Of a stretch of DNA of 64,000 bases, positions 1-8,747 are shown one piece after another; position 1 is the stretch's first letter; every line of letters starts with the position of its first letter. The position numbers and the translations under genes are program-made. This stretch comes from Bradyrhizobium sp. WBOS07 (GTDB lineage Bacteria > Pseudomonadota > Alphaproteobacteria > Rhizobiales > Xanthobacteraceae). Location of the stretch: NCBI RefSeq assembly GCF_024585165.1, contig NZ_CP029008.1, positions 2,170,001-2,234,000 on the forward strand, read 5' to 3'. The notes under the pieces are model-generated. The model ran no database searches. It worked only from the letters and a program-made list of their open reading frames with translations, and was not told the DNA's origin.

Positions 1-717
1 CGAAAATCCTGCGGCGGCGTTTTTCACGGTGATGCCGAGGAAGAGCTCCTGAGGAATAGCTCTAAAGTAGGCCATCCATCCGCTGAGCTTGAGAATGTCC
101 ACCGACGACAGGTCGCCGAGAGGACCCGGCAATCTAAGATCATAGTCAAAGATGTAGTCGGCCAGCTCCTTGGCAGCGGCGACGATCTCATGCGGACAGG
201 CCTTTGGCCTCGCAGTCCGCATGTCGAAGTCACAGATCTGGCAGGACCAAACGTTGGTCATATTTCTCCAGCCCAACAGGTTGATGCACGACGGGCATCT
301 GTCGAGCAGCACCTCGCCGCTCTCGACGTCGCAAGGAAAGGCCGAGACAAGCCAGCGGTTCCTGATGCGAGCATCGTTGCCGTCCGCTGCCAAACGAGCG
401 GGCGCGACCCTACGACGCTCTGGCAAGAACCAACCCACGGGCAGTTCGCGACCAAGGAATTCGATGCGATCTTTGAATATTTTATAAGCGCCGATCGAGA
501 GCCTTTGGAGATCGAACGAACCCAAGGCTGCCAGTTCGGCGACTGCCTCGGGTTTGCCGGCGATCGCCGAGACTGACTCCCAGGGCATGTCGAGATGAAG
601 CCGGAGCAGCTTGTCGGCGTCGATGCGCCCCATCGGAGCCAACCGGACCGCGACGGAAGCGATGGCTTCGTCGTCGAACTGCGATACGGTCTTGAGCCAC
701 GGCGTGTTCGGAATCAT
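1..717 (-). CDS. tniQ: TniQ/TnsD-family target-selection protein, 3' end outside window
   Basis: Reading leftward from an ATG at 717, the frame stays open to the window edge (239 codons), so only the N-terminal part is present. The translation begins MIPNTPWLKTVSQ and has the typical TniQ layout: an N-terminal region with a GWFLPERRR stretch, then a zinc-finger pair CPSC and CQIC about 20 residues apart around residue 145, followed by a helical region. TniQ proteins choose the insertion target for Tn7-like and Tn5053-like transposons and bridge DNA or effector complexes to the TnsC ATPase. It lies 10 bp downstream of tnsC, consistent with one tnsABC-tniQ operon. The missing C-terminus prevents deciding between a short TniQ and a longer TnsD. 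Confidence 0.85.
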   Translation of the reverse strand, partial: MIPNTPWLKTVSQFDDEAIASVAVRLAPMGRIDADKLLRLHLDMPWESVSAIAGKPEAVAELAALGSFDLQRLSIGAYKIFKDRIEFLGRELPVGWFLPERRRVAPARLAADGNDARIRNRWLVSAFPCDVESGEVLLDRCPSCINLLGWRNMTNVWSCQICDFDMRTARPKACPHEIVAAAKELADYIFDYDLRLPGPLGDLSSVDILKLSGWMAYFRAIPQELFLGITVKNAAAGFS

Positions 718-727
718 CGTGTCGGAC

Positions 728-1723
728 CTACTCGGTGGTCGCTTCCTGTTCCACGCTGAGCGGGAACGAAGGAAGCCTGCTGTAGTCTTCGCCTCGAAAT
801 GGGTTACGGCCCTGCATGATCTCCTGGCTGAGAAAGACGCGATCGAAACCCGCGGCGATGTCTTCTTTCGTCAGTTCCTTCGGCTCGACCCCGCCGGTCC
901 GCATGAAGGCGTGAGGTACCGCCGCCTCCACCAGCAGCGAATGTCGGCCGGGACGTCCGCGCTGTGCGAAGAACGTCGCACGCAGCATGTGGTGGTCGTC
1001 TTCGTTCTCCTTAAACCAGTTCGATTCGAAGGGAAGCTCATCCGAGAAGGCGGCCACAAACGCCGCATGTTCCTCCCGTTGGGCGTCGTTCGCGAAGCCG
1101 AAGGGCGAAAGGATCTTCATGCCGCCGGACCGCTGCCCCATCGCGTCCGCCTTGACCATCATCTTCGTCAGGACCGGGGGCCCCACGACGAACAAGGGCG
1201 CGTTGCAGGAGTTCTCGAACGCCAGAATGAACCTCGCCAGCTTCTTCACACCGTCCTCCGCGAGATTCTGCGCCTCATCTAGGAAGACCGCGTCCACTTC
1301 GTTGTCATTGAGATTAGCGATGAGCGCGTCGGTGCCTTCCTCCTCGCCGAGTCGCAGGCTGAGCCGATCGTTGAAGATCTTAAAGTTGATCTTCCGGGCC
1401 AATATCCGCGGCGTCGATCCGCCCATGAGGTCGACGTACAGGTAGCGCTTTCCGTTGCCCTGAAGCAGCTGAATTTTTTCCTTCGATACGGGCTTGCCGG
1501 TGCGTTCTGTGAGCATTCGCTTGACGATCTCACTCTTTCCGCAACGCGACCAGCCGATGAGATACGTGCTCGAGTTTTCGCGCAAGCGCTTGGCGAACGC
1601 GAGCGACAACAAGACCATCTCCCGCGCTTCTTCGGCCTTCGTATGCCTCACGAAGATGCCTCTAATGTCGTCGAGCTTGCTCAAAACAAGCGGAGAATTG
1701 AGGATATTTTCCAGATCGGACAT
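728..1723 (-). CDS. tnsC: TnsC/TniB-like AAA+ transposition ATPase
   Basis: This 331-aa protein is the size of a TniB/TnsC regulator. It shows a Walker A motif GWSRCGKS at residues 57-64 and a Walker B motif VFLDE ending at D149-E150, followed by AQNL. TnsC ATPases form filaments or rings on target DNA and pass the target signal from TniQ to the TnsA/TnsB transposase. The gene starts 6 bp after the tnsB stop and ends 10 bp before tniQ, so the three are probably co-transcribed leftward. The 331-aa length is closer to TniB-type proteins than to the longer Tn7 TnsC. Confidence 0.9.
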   Translation of the reverse strand: MSDLENILNSPLVLSKLDDIRGIFVRHTKAEEAREMVLLSLAFAKRLRENSSTYLIGWSRCGKSEIVKRMLTERTGKPVSKEKIQLLQGNGKRYLYVDLMGGSTPRILARKINFKIFNDRLSLRLGEEEGTDALIANLNDNEVDAVFLDEAQNLAEDGVKKLARFILAFENSCNAPLFVVGPPVLTKMMVKADAMGQRSGGMKILSPFGFANDAQREEHAAFVAAFSDELPFESNWFKENEDDHHMLRATFFAQRGRPGRHSLLVEAAVPHAFMRTGGVEPKELTKEDIAAGFDRVFLSQEIMQGRNPFRGEDYSRLPSFPLSVEQEATTE

Positions 1724-1729
1724 TTGCGC

Positions 1730-4087
1730 TTACTGCGACCTGATGATCGGCGCGTCCACCCCGAACCGGAGCTTCTTGCGCGGTGCGGACGTATCCTTTA
1801 CGGATGTCTCTTCTGCGCGAGCAGCATGAACGGGAGGCGGCGGGACAACCTCTTCGGTCGCGGAGGCCGGCCTGAAGATTCCGGTCCTCTCGATCAACTC
1901 ATCGGTGACGGCGAGCGCATGCTCCTCGGCGCCTCGACCGAGGACACCGGCTATACGGGGATAGTACCCGTTCGAGAGCACGGCTTTCGCCGGAGGCCGC
2001 TCGCCGGTCGGGACCGCGCCCATAGCTTTCAGTGCTTCCTCGAGGAGGTGGTTGAATCCGACCCTGTGGGAGGGATGCTCTGTGGGGGCATGTTTCTTTG
2101 CGAGGCGCAGTTTGCTCAGCGCCTCCCACTGGAATTTTGTGAGGCCGTGCGCCTCCTCGTCGGTCGACATCACCACGAACTCCTCCGGGAGGTGTTCGTT
2201 ACCGGGGAAGCGGCTAGTGTGATCGATCACCACGCAGCGGCCTACGTTCGCCAGCGGAATGCGCACGGTGACTGGCGTGTTCGTGCGCTTTCTCTTTCCC
2301 ATGCTGCCCGATCGGGCTCGCATCGCCTGGATTTGCGGTGACTGATAGACGAGGTTGTTCCAGAGGATGCCGTCCTTGCCCGCGGTAAGCTTCAACTCCA
2401 AACTCGGGATCAAGTCCCACTTCTTGGCTTCGTCCGCGGTGAGCGGCTGCGGGCGGCTAGAATCGCTCGACGCACCTCGGAGCCACCGCTCTTCCGGAGT
2501 GTCCCAGTCCATTCCTTCCTGCTTGCGCCGGGCGTAGACCTCGATCAGCCAGAGGTGGAACAGCATGATGAAGTCGTCGATCGTGATGCACGCGTCGAGC
2601 AGTGGTTTGCGCGCGCCTCGCTTTTGCGGACTGGATCCGGTCGATCCCTTAAGCCACGACACGAAATCCGACTCGAGCGTTCCGAAAAACCGCTCCACAT
2701 AGGGTTTGGTGTCCGGCTGATGGGGCACCGCCATCTCGAACCCGATCCTGACGCGGGCCAAGGCCAGCGCCATCTGTTCCGAAACGAACTCCTTCCCGTT
2801 GTCGTACCGGATCTTTCTTGGCTTGCCGTAGCTCAGGAGAGATCCGCGAATCTGCGGAAATCGCTTATCGACGTAAGTCTTGACCTTGATGCCGTGATCG
2901 ATCGCGGCCAGTGCTGGGTAAAGCCCGCCTGGTTCGAACGACGGAAAAAATCCGACAGGGTACCCGCTGTAGGTATCCAAACCGAGGCAAATCCAGAACC
3001 TGTCGATTCCGGCCTTCGACCAGACACGACCGAACGGGGTCTCGCCCAAGATGCCCGCGAAATCGAATTGGTGGTGATCGTACTCGACAACGTCCAGGAT
3101 GCGTTTGGGACGCTCGAAACTTCCCTGGCCGCCGAACTGGAGATCTGCAGCCTGTACACCTTGCTCCTTTGCGAGCCTGATCCACGCGTCGAAGCGACGG
3201 TACTGAACCTGTACCGTCGTCAAACCAACGGTCGGAAGCTCATCGAGCAACCGCCTCTCCGAAAGTTCGCCATTCTCGATGAGCTTTTTGATCTCCTCGT
3301 TGCGGATCCGGATCTCCGCGTTGCGGCCATCGATCCTCTGGTTCGCCACCATTTGAATCTTGGTCGGGCCGAACTCGGCCGAGATTTCGACCAGGTAACG
3401 GATGGTCGCGGAGATGATGGAAAACACTTCCTTGGGCAGTTTCTGCTCGCGGGACTTGATCGCATTCTTGTGCACGAAGGTGGCTTCCTGCATGCCGTGC
3501 ACCAGTTCGGCGGCCACCCAGCGAAGAACCGTTCGCGTCGTCTTCTTGGGCTTCTTAATCTGCTTCCCTTGCGGCCGCTTCAGGTTCTCGAGGTCGATCG
3601 TACCGTCGACCCGTTCTATGATCGTTTCAGCGTTTGCATGGTTCTGGTAGAACGGCTTCCCGGGCGGCGCGATAAGCATCTCGTTGATGAACGCGCCGAC
3701 GTAACGCCAGATGCCGGCCGCGCGTCCGCGCGGCTTGGCGTTGAGGGTGTGGTAAACCTTGCCGATCAACGCGCGTGTTTCGTCGATACTCTTCTTCTCG
3801 TCGACCAGAGGCGGCTTCCTCAGAGGGTTGTAGTAGCGCCCCTCCTGGAATAGCTCGATCAGCCGGGTCGTTGTTAAGCGCGCGGTCTCGCCGGTATGGT
3901 GGTTGATGAGGAGGTGGGGGCCTTCGCCCTCCATCTTCTTGAAGAACTGGTGAGGTTTGCTGTCGATGAGAACAGTCTGGTTGGGCGTCAGGTTATCGAA
4001 GAGAAGGTAGTCGATGGTGGGACGCGGTTCCTCGTCCACGGGCGTGGACAAGGCGGCGGCCTCGCTCGCATCGAGAATCTTCAGCAT
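1730..4087 (-). CDS. tnsB: TnsB/TniA-like DDE transposase
   Basis: The 785-aa product (start MLKILDASEA) is a DDE-type transposase of the TnsB/TniA/Mu A group. The retroviral-integrase-like core contains the triad D337 (in EYDHHQFD), D429 (in RYDNGKEF) and E465 (in KPYVERFFG). A helical DNA-binding region precedes it, and a beta-barrel-type region with a C-terminal tail that would contact TnsC follows. The frame is open further upstream to 4342, but that extension is low-complexity arginine-rich shadow sequence. ATG 4087 overlaps the tnsA stop by 7 bp and is preferred. It would cut and join transposon 3' ends with TnsA. Confidence 0.92.
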   Translation of the reverse strand: MLKILDASEAAALSTPVDEEPRPTIDYLLFDNLTPNQTVLIDSKPHQFFKKMEGEGPHLLINHHTGETARLTTTRLIELFQEGRYYNPLRKPPLVDEKKSIDETRALIGKVYHTLNAKPRGRAAGIWRYVGAFINEMLIAPPGKPFYQNHANAETIIERVDGTIDLENLKRPQGKQIKKPKKTTRTVLRWVAAELVHGMQEATFVHKNAIKSREQKLPKEVFSIISATIRYLVEISAEFGPTKIQMVANQRIDGRNAEIRIRNEEIKKLIENGELSERRLLDELPTVGLTTVQVQYRRFDAWIRLAKEQGVQAADLQFGGQGSFERPKRILDVVEYDHHQFDFAGILGETPFGRVWSKAGIDRFWICLGLDTYSGYPVGFFPSFEPGGLYPALAAIDHGIKVKTYVDKRFPQIRGSLLSYGKPRKIRYDNGKEFVSEQMALALARVRIGFEMAVPHQPDTKPYVERFFGTLESDFVSWLKGSTGSSPQKRGARKPLLDACITIDDFIMLFHLWLIEVYARRKQEGMDWDTPEERWLRGASSDSSRPQPLTADEAKKWDLIPSLELKLTAGKDGILWNNLVYQSPQIQAMRARSGSMGKRKRTNTPVTVRIPLANVGRCVVIDHTSRFPGNEHLPEEFVVMSTDEEAHGLTKFQWEALSKLRLAKKHAPTEHPSHRVGFNHLLEEALKAMGAVPTGERPPAKAVLSNGYYPRIAGVLGRGAEEHALAVTDELIERTGIFRPASATEEVVPPPPVHAARAEETSVKDTSAPRKKLRFGVDAPIIRSQ

Positions 4088-4845
4088 GAGATCGCTCCCT
4101 TGTGGACGATCGTCTCGGGTCCGATCGGGGCGAACAGGTCGATGTAGACGATGCGCTCCGGGATGCGCGACAGCACGACGCCGCGCGGATGGGGAGCCTC
4201 CTCGAAGAGGGCCTGGCAACGCGACAGGGGCAGGGAGCCGCCGGCGTCGTTCAGCGCCGTGACGAGCCGGTCGAGCTCCTCCGGTTCGATGTCCCACCGG
4301 TCGTTGGCCGCGATCTCGTCCACGACGTCGCGGTCTCCCCAACGCAAGCCGATGCCGCGCTCCGTTATGACGCGAAAAGGAAGGCCAGCCCGCCGGTAGG
4401 CTTCGCGGATGCGACGGAGACGCGCGCGGAGCAGGACCGCGTCATCCCAGCGCTTCTGCGCTTTTTCGTCGCCGACGGTCGGCCGCGGCGGACGAAGTTC
4501 GCGCCACTCTTTGATTTCGTAGCGGACGAAGCCGGCGTCGTGCTCGACGAGAAAGTCGGGCGTGTAGATCTCGTTCGCGAACTCAGGAAAGACGTTCATC
4601 CGGATCGTCTCCGGCTGGGCCCAGATCCGCTTGACGCCGAGCACGTAGTCGCAGACCCGGACGAAGCGCTCTTCGATGCCGCCTTCGTGGACGATGTGCC
4701 CGTTCATCTTCATAGAATAGTGACCGCCGACGACGTGATTGCGGCGGCCAGTGATCACGCGGCGCGTCGCCTCATTGGCTTCGAGGCGGAAGACCTCGAC
4801 GCCGTCGCAGAGGGCGGTCCAGACGCGCTCGATCTTCTTAGGCAT
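4081..4845 (-). CDS. tnsA: TnsA-like transposon endonuclease
   Basis: The 254-aa product beginning MPKKIERVW matches the TnsA N-terminal endonuclease layout: E58/E59 in a GGIEER motif, then YTPDF with D97, then YEIKE with E110 and K112. Together these form a restriction-enzyme-like PD-(D/E)xK site. A C-terminal winged-helix-like region follows, as in Tn7 TnsA, which binds TnsC. TnsA cuts the 5' transposon strands so that insertion is cut-and-paste. The open frame extends upstream to 5376 without family resemblance, so ATG 4845 was chosen. The stop overlaps the tnsB start by 7 bp. Presence of TnsA makes this Tn7-like rather than Tn5053-like. Confidence 0.88.
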   Translation of the reverse strand: MPKKIERVWTALCDGVEVFRLEANEATRRVITGRRNHVVGGHYSMKMNGHIVHEGGIEERFVRVCDYVLGVKRIWAQPETIRMNVFPEFANEIYTPDFLVEHDAGFVRYEIKEWRELRPPRPTVGDEKAQKRWDDAVLLRARLRRIREAYRRAGLPFRVITERGIGLRWGDRDVVDEIAANDRWDIEPEELDRLVTALNDAGGSLPLSRCQALFEEAPHPRGVVLSRIPERIVYIDLFAPIGPETIVHKGAISC

Positions 4846-5044
4846 CGATGTCCTCGTCGGGGCGCTGGCGCAGGTCTCCATAGACGAGATCGACCTGCTC
4901 TCGGACAAAAGAATCCAGAGTGCTAATGCTGCAGAATTCGCGCGAGTTGTCGCGATAGACCCGCGTAGGGATTCCGAACGCGTGATCGATGGCACCGAAG
5001 ATGCGCTCGACGATCGGGGAGAGATGGTTATGGACGGAACGCAC
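4838..5044 (-). CDS. Possible 68-aa protein upstream of tnsA
   Basis: A 68-aa frame ends at 4838, overlapping the tnsA start by 8 bp. Such coupling is usual for real operon members. The C-terminal half (DSFVREQVDLVYGDLRQ) looks protein-like, but I recognise no domain. It would be the first gene of the tns operon if the GACTT repeats just upstream mark the transposon end. It could equally be untranslated leader. Confidence 0.35.
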   Translation of the reverse strand: MRSVHNHLSPIVERIFGAIDHAFGIPTRVYRDNSREFCSISTLDSFVREQVDLVYGDLRQRPDEDIDA

Positions 5045-5100
5045 CTTGTCGCAGACCTTTCTTGCCGTGTCCGAAGGACTCGCGCAGCGATACCCAGCGA

Positions 5101-5241
5101 GACTTTTGTTCGGCGGAAAGGATTCAAGAAGGGCTTGCGACTTGGAATCGGACGTGCGATTCTCCTGTCGTCCAAGAGTTCTTCTTGGTCGTTACTGCCG
5201 AGCGATGCCGGACTTTCGTCCGGGATTTGCGGACTTGGATT
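5101..5241 (+). repeat. Four direct GACTT repeats upstream of tnsA, candidate TnsB sites
   Basis: GACTTTTGTT (5101), GACTTGGAAT (5139), GACTTTCGTC (5211) and GACTTGGATT (5232) occur in the same orientation within 141 bp, mostly preceded by GCG or GCCG. A weaker GACCTTT lies at 5054. Tn7-like ends carry several direct TnsB-binding sites next to tnsA, which is where these lie. No flanking TGT/ACA terminus could be fixed, so the exact end is unknown. Confidence 0.35.
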
Positions 5242-5286
5242 TCTCGGAACGGCTTTGCGGGCGTGGTCCGGAGATCCTTCGATACC

Positions 5287-5316
5287 TGCGCGACCGGAGT
5301 CCGCTCCGGTCGCGCA
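5287..5316. terminator. Perfect 13-bp hairpin, possible terminator
   Basis: TGCGCGACCGGAG and its exact reverse complement are separated by a TCCG tetraloop. It sits about 220 bp downstream of the leftward recombinase-like gene ending at 5533. There is no U-tract on either side, so an intrinsic terminator is plausible but not typical. Confidence 0.45.
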
Positions 5317-5532
5317 TAGTCCATTGACTAGATCATTCCGCTGTCCCCGTGGTGTCGCCGCTGCGGCGTATCTCATTGAATACCATCGGCCTTCCGGAAT
5401 CCTAGCGAAATGAATCCCGTGGATTTCTTCGAGCCGTTTCGGAGCATTTCCTAAAAATTCTCAGGGCGGCTCTACGTTTGTCGCCAGATTTTGCGCTCTT
5501 GCGTTTTTCCTGCATTCGTGCCGCTGCGCACA

Positions 5533-6408
5533 TCACAGCATCTCCGGCGCGTTGAAGTAGCGCCACGCTGCGGCGACGCCGATGCCCAAGGTCTTTGCCA
5601 CCACTTCGGGCGCCGCACCGGAGCGGACCAGGTTCGCGGCGAGAGCGTTGCGCATTGACGTAGGCACGGCGTCCGGACCGACTCCAGTCGCCTGTCGCAG
5701 CCGGCGGCAAGCCAGTTGAAGCGATCGCGCGCTGAAGCGGGTCCCCCGCGCCGTAACGAACAAAGGTGCGCTCGGCGGAAGCTCGAAGGGCTGTACTCGC
5801 AGGTAGCGCTCCAGCCACTCTTTGGCGTCCGGCGAAACGATGCCGGGTCGCCCGTTCAGGTGGGAGCCGGTTACCCTGACCGTCGAAAGCCGTGGGTTGT
5901 AGTCGCCGCGGTTCAACGCGACCAACTCGGCGGTCGTGAGACCGGACGATGCAGCCAAGCGAAGCGCAGCGTGATCGCGCGCGTGTGTCCATGACTCATC
6001 GCGATCGCTCGGCGACACCGCGAGCATGATCTCGATGACGTCGTCGCCGACGGCCGCGCGGCGGACCCTACCGCACGGTGGGAAGCGGCAGCTCAGCAGC
6101 TTCGAGCAGTCATAGGAACGCTCCAGGCTAAGAAAGCGGGCAAAACTTCGCAACGCGGAGAAGCGTCTAAAGATGGTGGACTGCGCCGTCCCGGTCGCGG
6201 CCCAGGTGGCCGCAATGCCGTCGATGACCGACTGGTCGATCCGCACGATTGCGGCTACCTCGTCGGAGCCGAGCGCAGCCGCAAGATTCCGAATGTCCCG
6301 TGAATAACAGTCCATCGTCGACGCCGAAGCATCCGCATCTCTCAAGCCGTCCAACCAGGCCGAGCTCTCCGGAGCAAATGGCGACGTCGTGGGCGACCGG
6401 ATTTTCAT
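5533..6408 (-). CDS. Tyrosine recombinase/XerC-like protein, degenerate active site
   Basis: The 291-aa product has the two-domain phage-integrase fold: an N-terminal SAM-like core-binding domain (about 10-110, with STIFRRFSALRSFARFL) and a C-terminal catalytic-type domain. Several catalytic positions are changed. The first Arg of the usual GLR motif is T158 (SGLTTAEL). The HxxR box reads TSMR, keeping only R253. The LGH histidine is I276 (TLGIG). Only Y284 (WRYFN) and R253 remain recognisable, and no clear catalytic Lys is seen. It may bind DNA without recombining it. It abuts the 88-aa gene upstream (6409) and ends a leftward operon. Confidence 0.75.
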   Translation of the reverse strand: MKIRSPTTSPFAPESSAWLDGLRDADASASTMDCYSRDIRNLAAALGSDEVAAIVRIDQSVIDGIAATWAATGTAQSTIFRRFSALRSFARFLSLERSYDCSKLLSCRFPPCGRVRRAAVGDDVIEIMLAVSPSDRDESWTHARDHAALRLAASSGLTTAELVALNRGDYNPRLSTVRVTGSHLNGRPGIVSPDAKEWLERYLRVQPFELPPSAPLFVTARGTRFSARSLQLACRRLRQATGVGPDAVPTSMRNALAANLVRSGAAPEVVAKTLGIGVAAAWRYFNAPEML

Positions 6409-6675
6409 TCAGAGCTCCACGAAATCGGCGCTTTCGATGGCGTCCACCACCTTGGCCAGCAACGCCCAGATCGACTGCCGTCGGTAGTGGTCGAACACCT
6501 TGGTGCTGGCGAGCCGCGGCGGGGTCCCTGCGAGCGGGTTGGCGGTCTCCAGCACGTCGATGCCGTAGTCGGATCGGTCCGCCAGATCGCTCAGATTGGA
6601 TATCCGGACACTCGCGATGGAGCGCCGAAGATGCGTCGAGCCTCCCGGCAGAAGTTCAATATGAACGCGGATCAT
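6409..6675 (-). CDS. Hypothetical 88-aa protein
   Basis: A short soluble protein (MIRVHIELLPGGSTHLRRSI) with no domain I recognise. Its start overlaps the stop of the FtsH-like gene by 4 bp (ATGA), and its stop directly abuts the recombinase-like ATG, so it is translationally coupled on both sides. The N-terminal beta-hairpin-like segment followed by SVRISNLSDL is typical of a small compact fold. Function unknown. Confidence 0.6.
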   Translation of the reverse strand: MIRVHIELLPGGSTHLRRSIASVRISNLSDLADRSDYGIDVLETANPLAGTPPRLASTKVFDHYRRQSIWALLAKVVDAIESADFVEL

Positions 6676-8747
6676 GGGGTATTCCTCGGCGTATCGGTTG
6701 CGACAGTTGCGATGAGTTGTCGGACGGGCGTTCGACCCCGGAAGAGATCCATCGCTTCGTCGCCGCTTACGTAACGTCGGGCAACGAGGGCCTCCGCGAT
6801 CCGGACGACGGCGGCCGCGTGCCGCGTGATTATCCCGGTCGCTCGCCGCTCGAGCATTTTCAGTCGGTCGTCGACCTGCTTGGCGAGCCTCGCATCTCTA
6901 CTGACCATGGCCAGCGCTTCGCCATCGGCGCCGCGGTAGACGAGCCCACCGAGCAGGGGCGTCGACGTAAAGGCGGCCGCGAGGAGCGACGTGCAGATCG
7001 CCAGGTCGCTCAACTGAGTGCCACCGGCCCCAGTGGAAACCGAGCCGAGGACCACCTTCTCTGCACAGAGACCCCCGAGCAGAAACACGACATGGGTCTC
7101 CAGACGCTCGAGCGTCCACACTCGGTTGTCGTCGAAATTCAGGCGAGCATCGCCACCGATCTTTCCCCGGTTGAGAATCCTGGCGCTGAGAGGTTTGCCC
7201 CCGGTCGCGATGCTGGCGACCAGGTGGCCCGCCTCATGTACCGCCACCCGACGCAAGACCGCCTGGGGAAGTGCCGGCCCGCTACCTTCCCTGACGAGGT
7301 CGTCGACGTTGAGAGGCCGGCCGGCACGCCTTGCGGCGCGCCTCGCCGCTCTTGCGACGTCCATCGCTTCGGCCGGGGAGATGCCTTCGAGCAGACGCGC
7401 CGCGGATGACAGATCCATACCCTCCAGCGCCGTGCCTCGAAGATGATATCGCAGGACGTTGGCCAGGCCTGCCGCGTCGGGTCGGGGAATCTCGATCGTG
7501 CGTTCGAAGCGCCCGGGACGCAGGAGTGCGGGATCGATGGCGTCGAGCCGGTTGGTCATTCCCAACACGCACAGCCCGACGTTGCTCTCATTGTCGGACA
7601 TGACGGAATCCAAACTCGTCAACATCTCGCCTACGACGACCGAAAAAAAGTCGCTGTTGTGCCGCGACAGCCGGTTTCTAGAAGGCAGTTCATCCAATTC
7701 GTCGAATGCCAAAAGACATCCGCGCTGCCCCGACGGTCCAAAACGAGCCGCTTCCGCTCGAGCCTTGCTGAACACGGCCTTGAGCGACTTGACGACATCG
7801 CCCAAGTGTCCTTCGCGTTCGGCGAAAAAATCTGAGATCTTCGCGACGACGAGGCCGGTGCCTGCCGCCAAGGCGAGAGAATTAACGAAAAAATTTTTCC
7901 CGTGGCCCGGCTCTGAATGCAGAATCGCGCCGTGGTCCGCTTCCGCCCACTGTATGGATCCTCGTCTCCAATCTTGGACATCCTTCACGAAGTTCAGGCC
8001 AAAAATTCGAGCGGCACCGCCGAACTCGATCGCGTCGGAGAGGATCGACGCACCTTCGACATGGGGCGAGCTCTGCCGCCGGCGCATCGCGAGGGTCGCA
8101 AGCCGCTCCAGCGCGTCGGAAGCCGTCGATCCGCTCCTGAAGATGGAAACCAGATCGTTCAGATCGAGACCTGACGTGTCGGCGATGCGGCTGCTCGGTA
8201 TGCGTCCCGTCAGTGGCAGCAGAGTTCTGAGAAGGACGCGGACCGACTTGGCGTCGGGCGGAACCAGTTTCACGCTGACGTCGGCCGACAGCAGCAGAGT
8301 GGTCGGCAAGAAACGTTGCGGATCCGTCGATATCCCGACGACGCTGCGTCCCGCGACCAGGCACTTCGCTACCTCTTCGTTTCCGACGTGATTGACGTCG
8401 ATCGACTTGTTCGAGCCGGCGCGTGCGATAGTCATGACGCGAGCCTCGCTTAGATATTGGTCGACTGCCTCCATCCATGCCGAGGAGGGGACCTGAACGA
8501 CGCTCGCGACCGGACGTCCCGCCGCAATGGCCCGCCTCAGCGACGGAGGGGCGGCCCGCCGAAAAGCCTCGGCTACGATCGCGCCGCGAACCTTTTTCGC
8601 ATTCAGCCGCGCGTCAGGTCGATCGGAGCGGCGAGCGGGAACTTCATCCGGTGGACCTTCGATCGCTGCCTCCAGGTCGGTGACCTCCGGATCGTCTTCC
8701 GGAGCGGGCAACATACCGTGCCGCAGTTTGGAGAACCCCCCGGTCAT
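6672..8747 (-). CDS. Soluble FtsH-like AAA ATPase with M41 zinc-protease domain
   Basis: The 691-aa protein has a non-conserved N-terminal region (1-250) with no membrane segment, an AAA domain (about 255-440) and an M41 peptidase domain (about 495-690). Walker B (LLAFDE, D349-E350), the second region of homology with R410 and R413 (LLRPGRFER) and the zinc motif HEAGH (H504-H508) are intact. A later GGTQLSDL offers the third ligand. Walker A reads SEPGHGKN, with Ser for the first Gly and Asn for the usual Thr/Ser. ATG 8747 overlaps the upstream stop (ATGA) and is preferred over the in-frame ATG at 8816. It is expected to unfold or degrade a partner. Confidence 0.85.
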   Translation of the reverse strand: MTGGFSKLRHGMLPAPEDDPEVTDLEAAIEGPPDEVPARRSDRPDARLNAKKVRGAIVAEAFRRAAPPSLRRAIAAGRPVASVVQVPSSAWMEAVDQYLSEARVMTIARAGSNKSIDVNHVGNEEVAKCLVAGRSVVGISTDPQRFLPTTLLLSADVSVKLVPPDAKSVRVLLRTLLPLTGRIPSSRIADTSGLDLNDLVSIFRSGSTASDALERLATLAMRRRQSSPHVEGASILSDAIEFGGAARIFGLNFVKDVQDWRRGSIQWAEADHGAILHSEPGHGKNFFVNSLALAAGTGLVVAKISDFFAEREGHLGDVVKSLKAVFSKARAEAARFGPSGQRGCLLAFDELDELPSRNRLSRHNSDFFSVVVGEMLTSLDSVMSDNESNVGLCVLGMTNRLDAIDPALLRPGRFERTIEIPRPDAAGLANVLRYHLRGTALEGMDLSSAARLLEGISPAEAMDVARAARRAARRAGRPLNVDDLVREGSGPALPQAVLRRVAVHEAGHLVASIATGGKPLSARILNRGKIGGDARLNFDDNRVWTLERLETHVVFLLGGLCAEKVVLGSVSTGAGGTQLSDLAICTSLLAAAFTSTPLLGGLVYRGADGEALAMVSRDARLAKQVDDRLKMLERRATGIITRHAAAVVRIAEALVARRYVSGDEAMDLFRGRTPVRQLIATVATDTPRNTP

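Larger units (their letters stand above)
5045..5532. other. 488-bp intergenic region between tns module and recombinase-like gene
   Basis: I see no convincing gene here. It contains the GACTT repeats and a perfect 13-bp hairpin at 5287-5316. It is the likely boundary between the transposon and the operon to its right. Confidence 0.5.

Noticed and set aside
2555..3853. 432-aa frame on the + strand
   Set aside because: It lies opposite tnsB and has no domain; the tnsB frame carries the DDE motif.
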